From NCBI RefSeq assembly GCF_018863235.1, contig NZ_JAHKRS010000006.1, forward strand, positions 1 to 64,000: 64,000 nucleotides of DNA. The letters run 5' to 3'. Made by a program: the position numbers and the translations under genes. Under the pieces are notes generated by a model. It did no database searches. It had not been told where the DNA came from and worked only from the letters and a program-made list of their open reading frames with translations. Positions 63,352 through 64,000 of this stretch are shown here, one piece after another (the stretch's first letter is position 1; every line of letters begins with the position of its first letter). The DNA comes from Pseudomaricurvus albidus. GTDB lineage: Bacteria > Pseudomonadota > Gammaproteobacteria > Pseudomonadales > Cellvibrionaceae.

Positions 63352-64000
63352 TTACCAGTAGGTTCTGAGCGCCAGAGTGACTCCCCAGCCGTCATACTCA
63401 TTGCTGCGGTTGTCAGGGGAGTCTCCTGAGTTTTCCATGGTGGTGTATTGGGCACCCAGTTGCACCTTGGCCTTGTGTCCGTAAAGGAACAGGTTTACAC
63501 CACCATAGAACTCGTTATAACGGTCGCCGCGGCCACCGACGATCTCGTTTTCATAACGTCCCAAACGAATACCGCCGGGCCCCTTGCTGTCCAGGTAAGT
63601 GTATCTGACCACCCACTGAAGCATGTCATTGAGCTGGTAGTGAGGCATAACAACCAGCCCCCACACATCTTGCTGTCCCATGTCGCCGTTGCCGTAAGCA
63701 AGGTCTGTAGAGAGCCCCCATTGTTGTTTTTGGAGTCGACTGTTCAGTGAAACCACCTGTGAGAAATCACGGGTGTTCTGATCTTCATGGGTGTCGTTAT
63801 AGACGTAATCAAGACGGATATCGCCCTTGTCCCAGTAACCCCCTGCAGCAAAGGCTCTGGCCAGAGACAGCAGACCGAAATAGCTGGCGTTGCTGAAGCC
63901 GACCTCGTCAGAAGGGTCACTGGAAAATACGCCGCTATTGAAACTCCACTGTTCATTGATGGGGCCACTGAGACTGACACCGGTAAAGTACTCACCCGTG
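63352..64000 (-). CDS. Outer-membrane porin (phosphate-selective porin O/P-like), C-terminal part
   Basis: The frame is open from the right window edge (first whole codon at 63999-63997) to the stop at 63352, giving 215 residues of a longer protein. It reads like a beta-barrel. Alternating strands include TGEYFTGVSLSGPINEQWSFNSG and YWDKGDIRLDYVYNDTHE. The stretch LQWVVRYTYLDSKGPGGIRLGRYEN and the closing GWGVTLALRTYW follow, ending in an aromatic Trp as needed for Bam insertion. Length and strand style fit the Porin_O_P (OprO/OprP-like) family. The specific ions carried cannot be told from this part. The start is outside the window. Confidence 0.85.
   Translation of the reverse strand, partial: TGEYFTGVSLSGPINEQWSFNSGVFSSDPSDEVGFSNASYFGLLSLARAFAAGGYWDKGDIRLDYVYNDTHEDQNTRDFSQVVSLNSRLQKQQWGLSTDLAYGNGDMGQQDVWGLVVMPHYQLNDMLQWVVRYTYLDSKGPGGIRLGRYENEIVGGRGDRYNEFYGGVNLFLYGHKAKVQLGAQYTTMENSGDSPDNRSNEYDGWGVTLALRTYW

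Overview
The window reads as chromosomal DNA of a free-living, probably marine gammaproteobacterium of the Pseudomonadales/Oceanospirillales kind. This rests on three things: the sodium-based energetics (a complete Na+-translocating NQR operon and an NhaD antiporter), the protein families seen, and a gene order that largely matches Pseudomonas aeruginosa around PA2986-PA3006 (psrA, nagZ, thioinosine phosphorylase, csiV, mfd, gap, nqrABCDEF, apbE, nqrM, sthA, PilZ, lolCDE). Base composition looks near 50% G+C by eye. The genus cannot be named from this sequence alone.

Layout. 1-130: right end of an IS3-family insertion sequence that has replaced the first few codons of psrA. 45-9272: psrA, nagZ, an MscS-type channel, a thioinosine phosphorylase, a cold-shock gene, and csiV with mfd on the minus strand. 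9533-21185: a lipoprotein, a long-type GAPDH, then the respiratory block nqrABCDEF-apbE-nqrM, followed by the soluble transhydrogenase sthA. 21294-27559: a secreted BamE-like protein coupled to a PilZ protein (minus), lolCDE (plus), a PDC-sensor-like protein and transaldolase (minus). 27691-31694: small lipoproteins, DNA polymerase II and a DUF4404 protein. 31721-33680: a minus-strand operon glpE-tapT-unknown-cbiX-like. 34014-36895: iron alcohol dehydrogenase and an XdhC/MocA molybdenum-cofactor pair. 36892-42707: an unknown anchored protein, a YlqF GTPase, yigZ, slyD, ybaN, yaeQ and a SIMPL protein. 42782-46801: fumC, an adrenodoxin-type ferredoxin, a GlxA-type regulator and a class II aldolase (all minus). 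47066-50223: DUF1653-rlmA-tadA (overlapping), then mltF (minus). 50922-59181: purL, nhaD, fklB, and a puuB-like oxidase with a gamma-glutamylcyclotransferase. 59230-64000: a palindromic intergenic repeat, a DEAD-box helicase, an unknown small protein, a secreted metallo-beta-lactamase-fold enzyme, cnoX and the C-terminal part of a porin.

How the genes fit together. NqrA-F pump Na+ while oxidising NADH. ApbE attaches FMN to NqrB and NqrC, and NqrM helps iron-centre assembly. SthA balances NADPH and NADH, and NhaD returns Na+ balance, so the window carries much of a sodium economy. Envelope biogenesis is the second theme (lolCDE, csiV, mltF, nagZ, several lipoproteins, a porin). RNA and translation maintenance is the third (rlmA, tadA, tapT, ylqF, DEAD helicase, csp).

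I did not find a convincing undescribed defence, secretion or biosynthetic system. The accessory signals are modest: the IS3/psrA junction, a palindromic repeat at 59230-59342, several structured leaders and inverted repeats, and a handful of unrecognised proteins.
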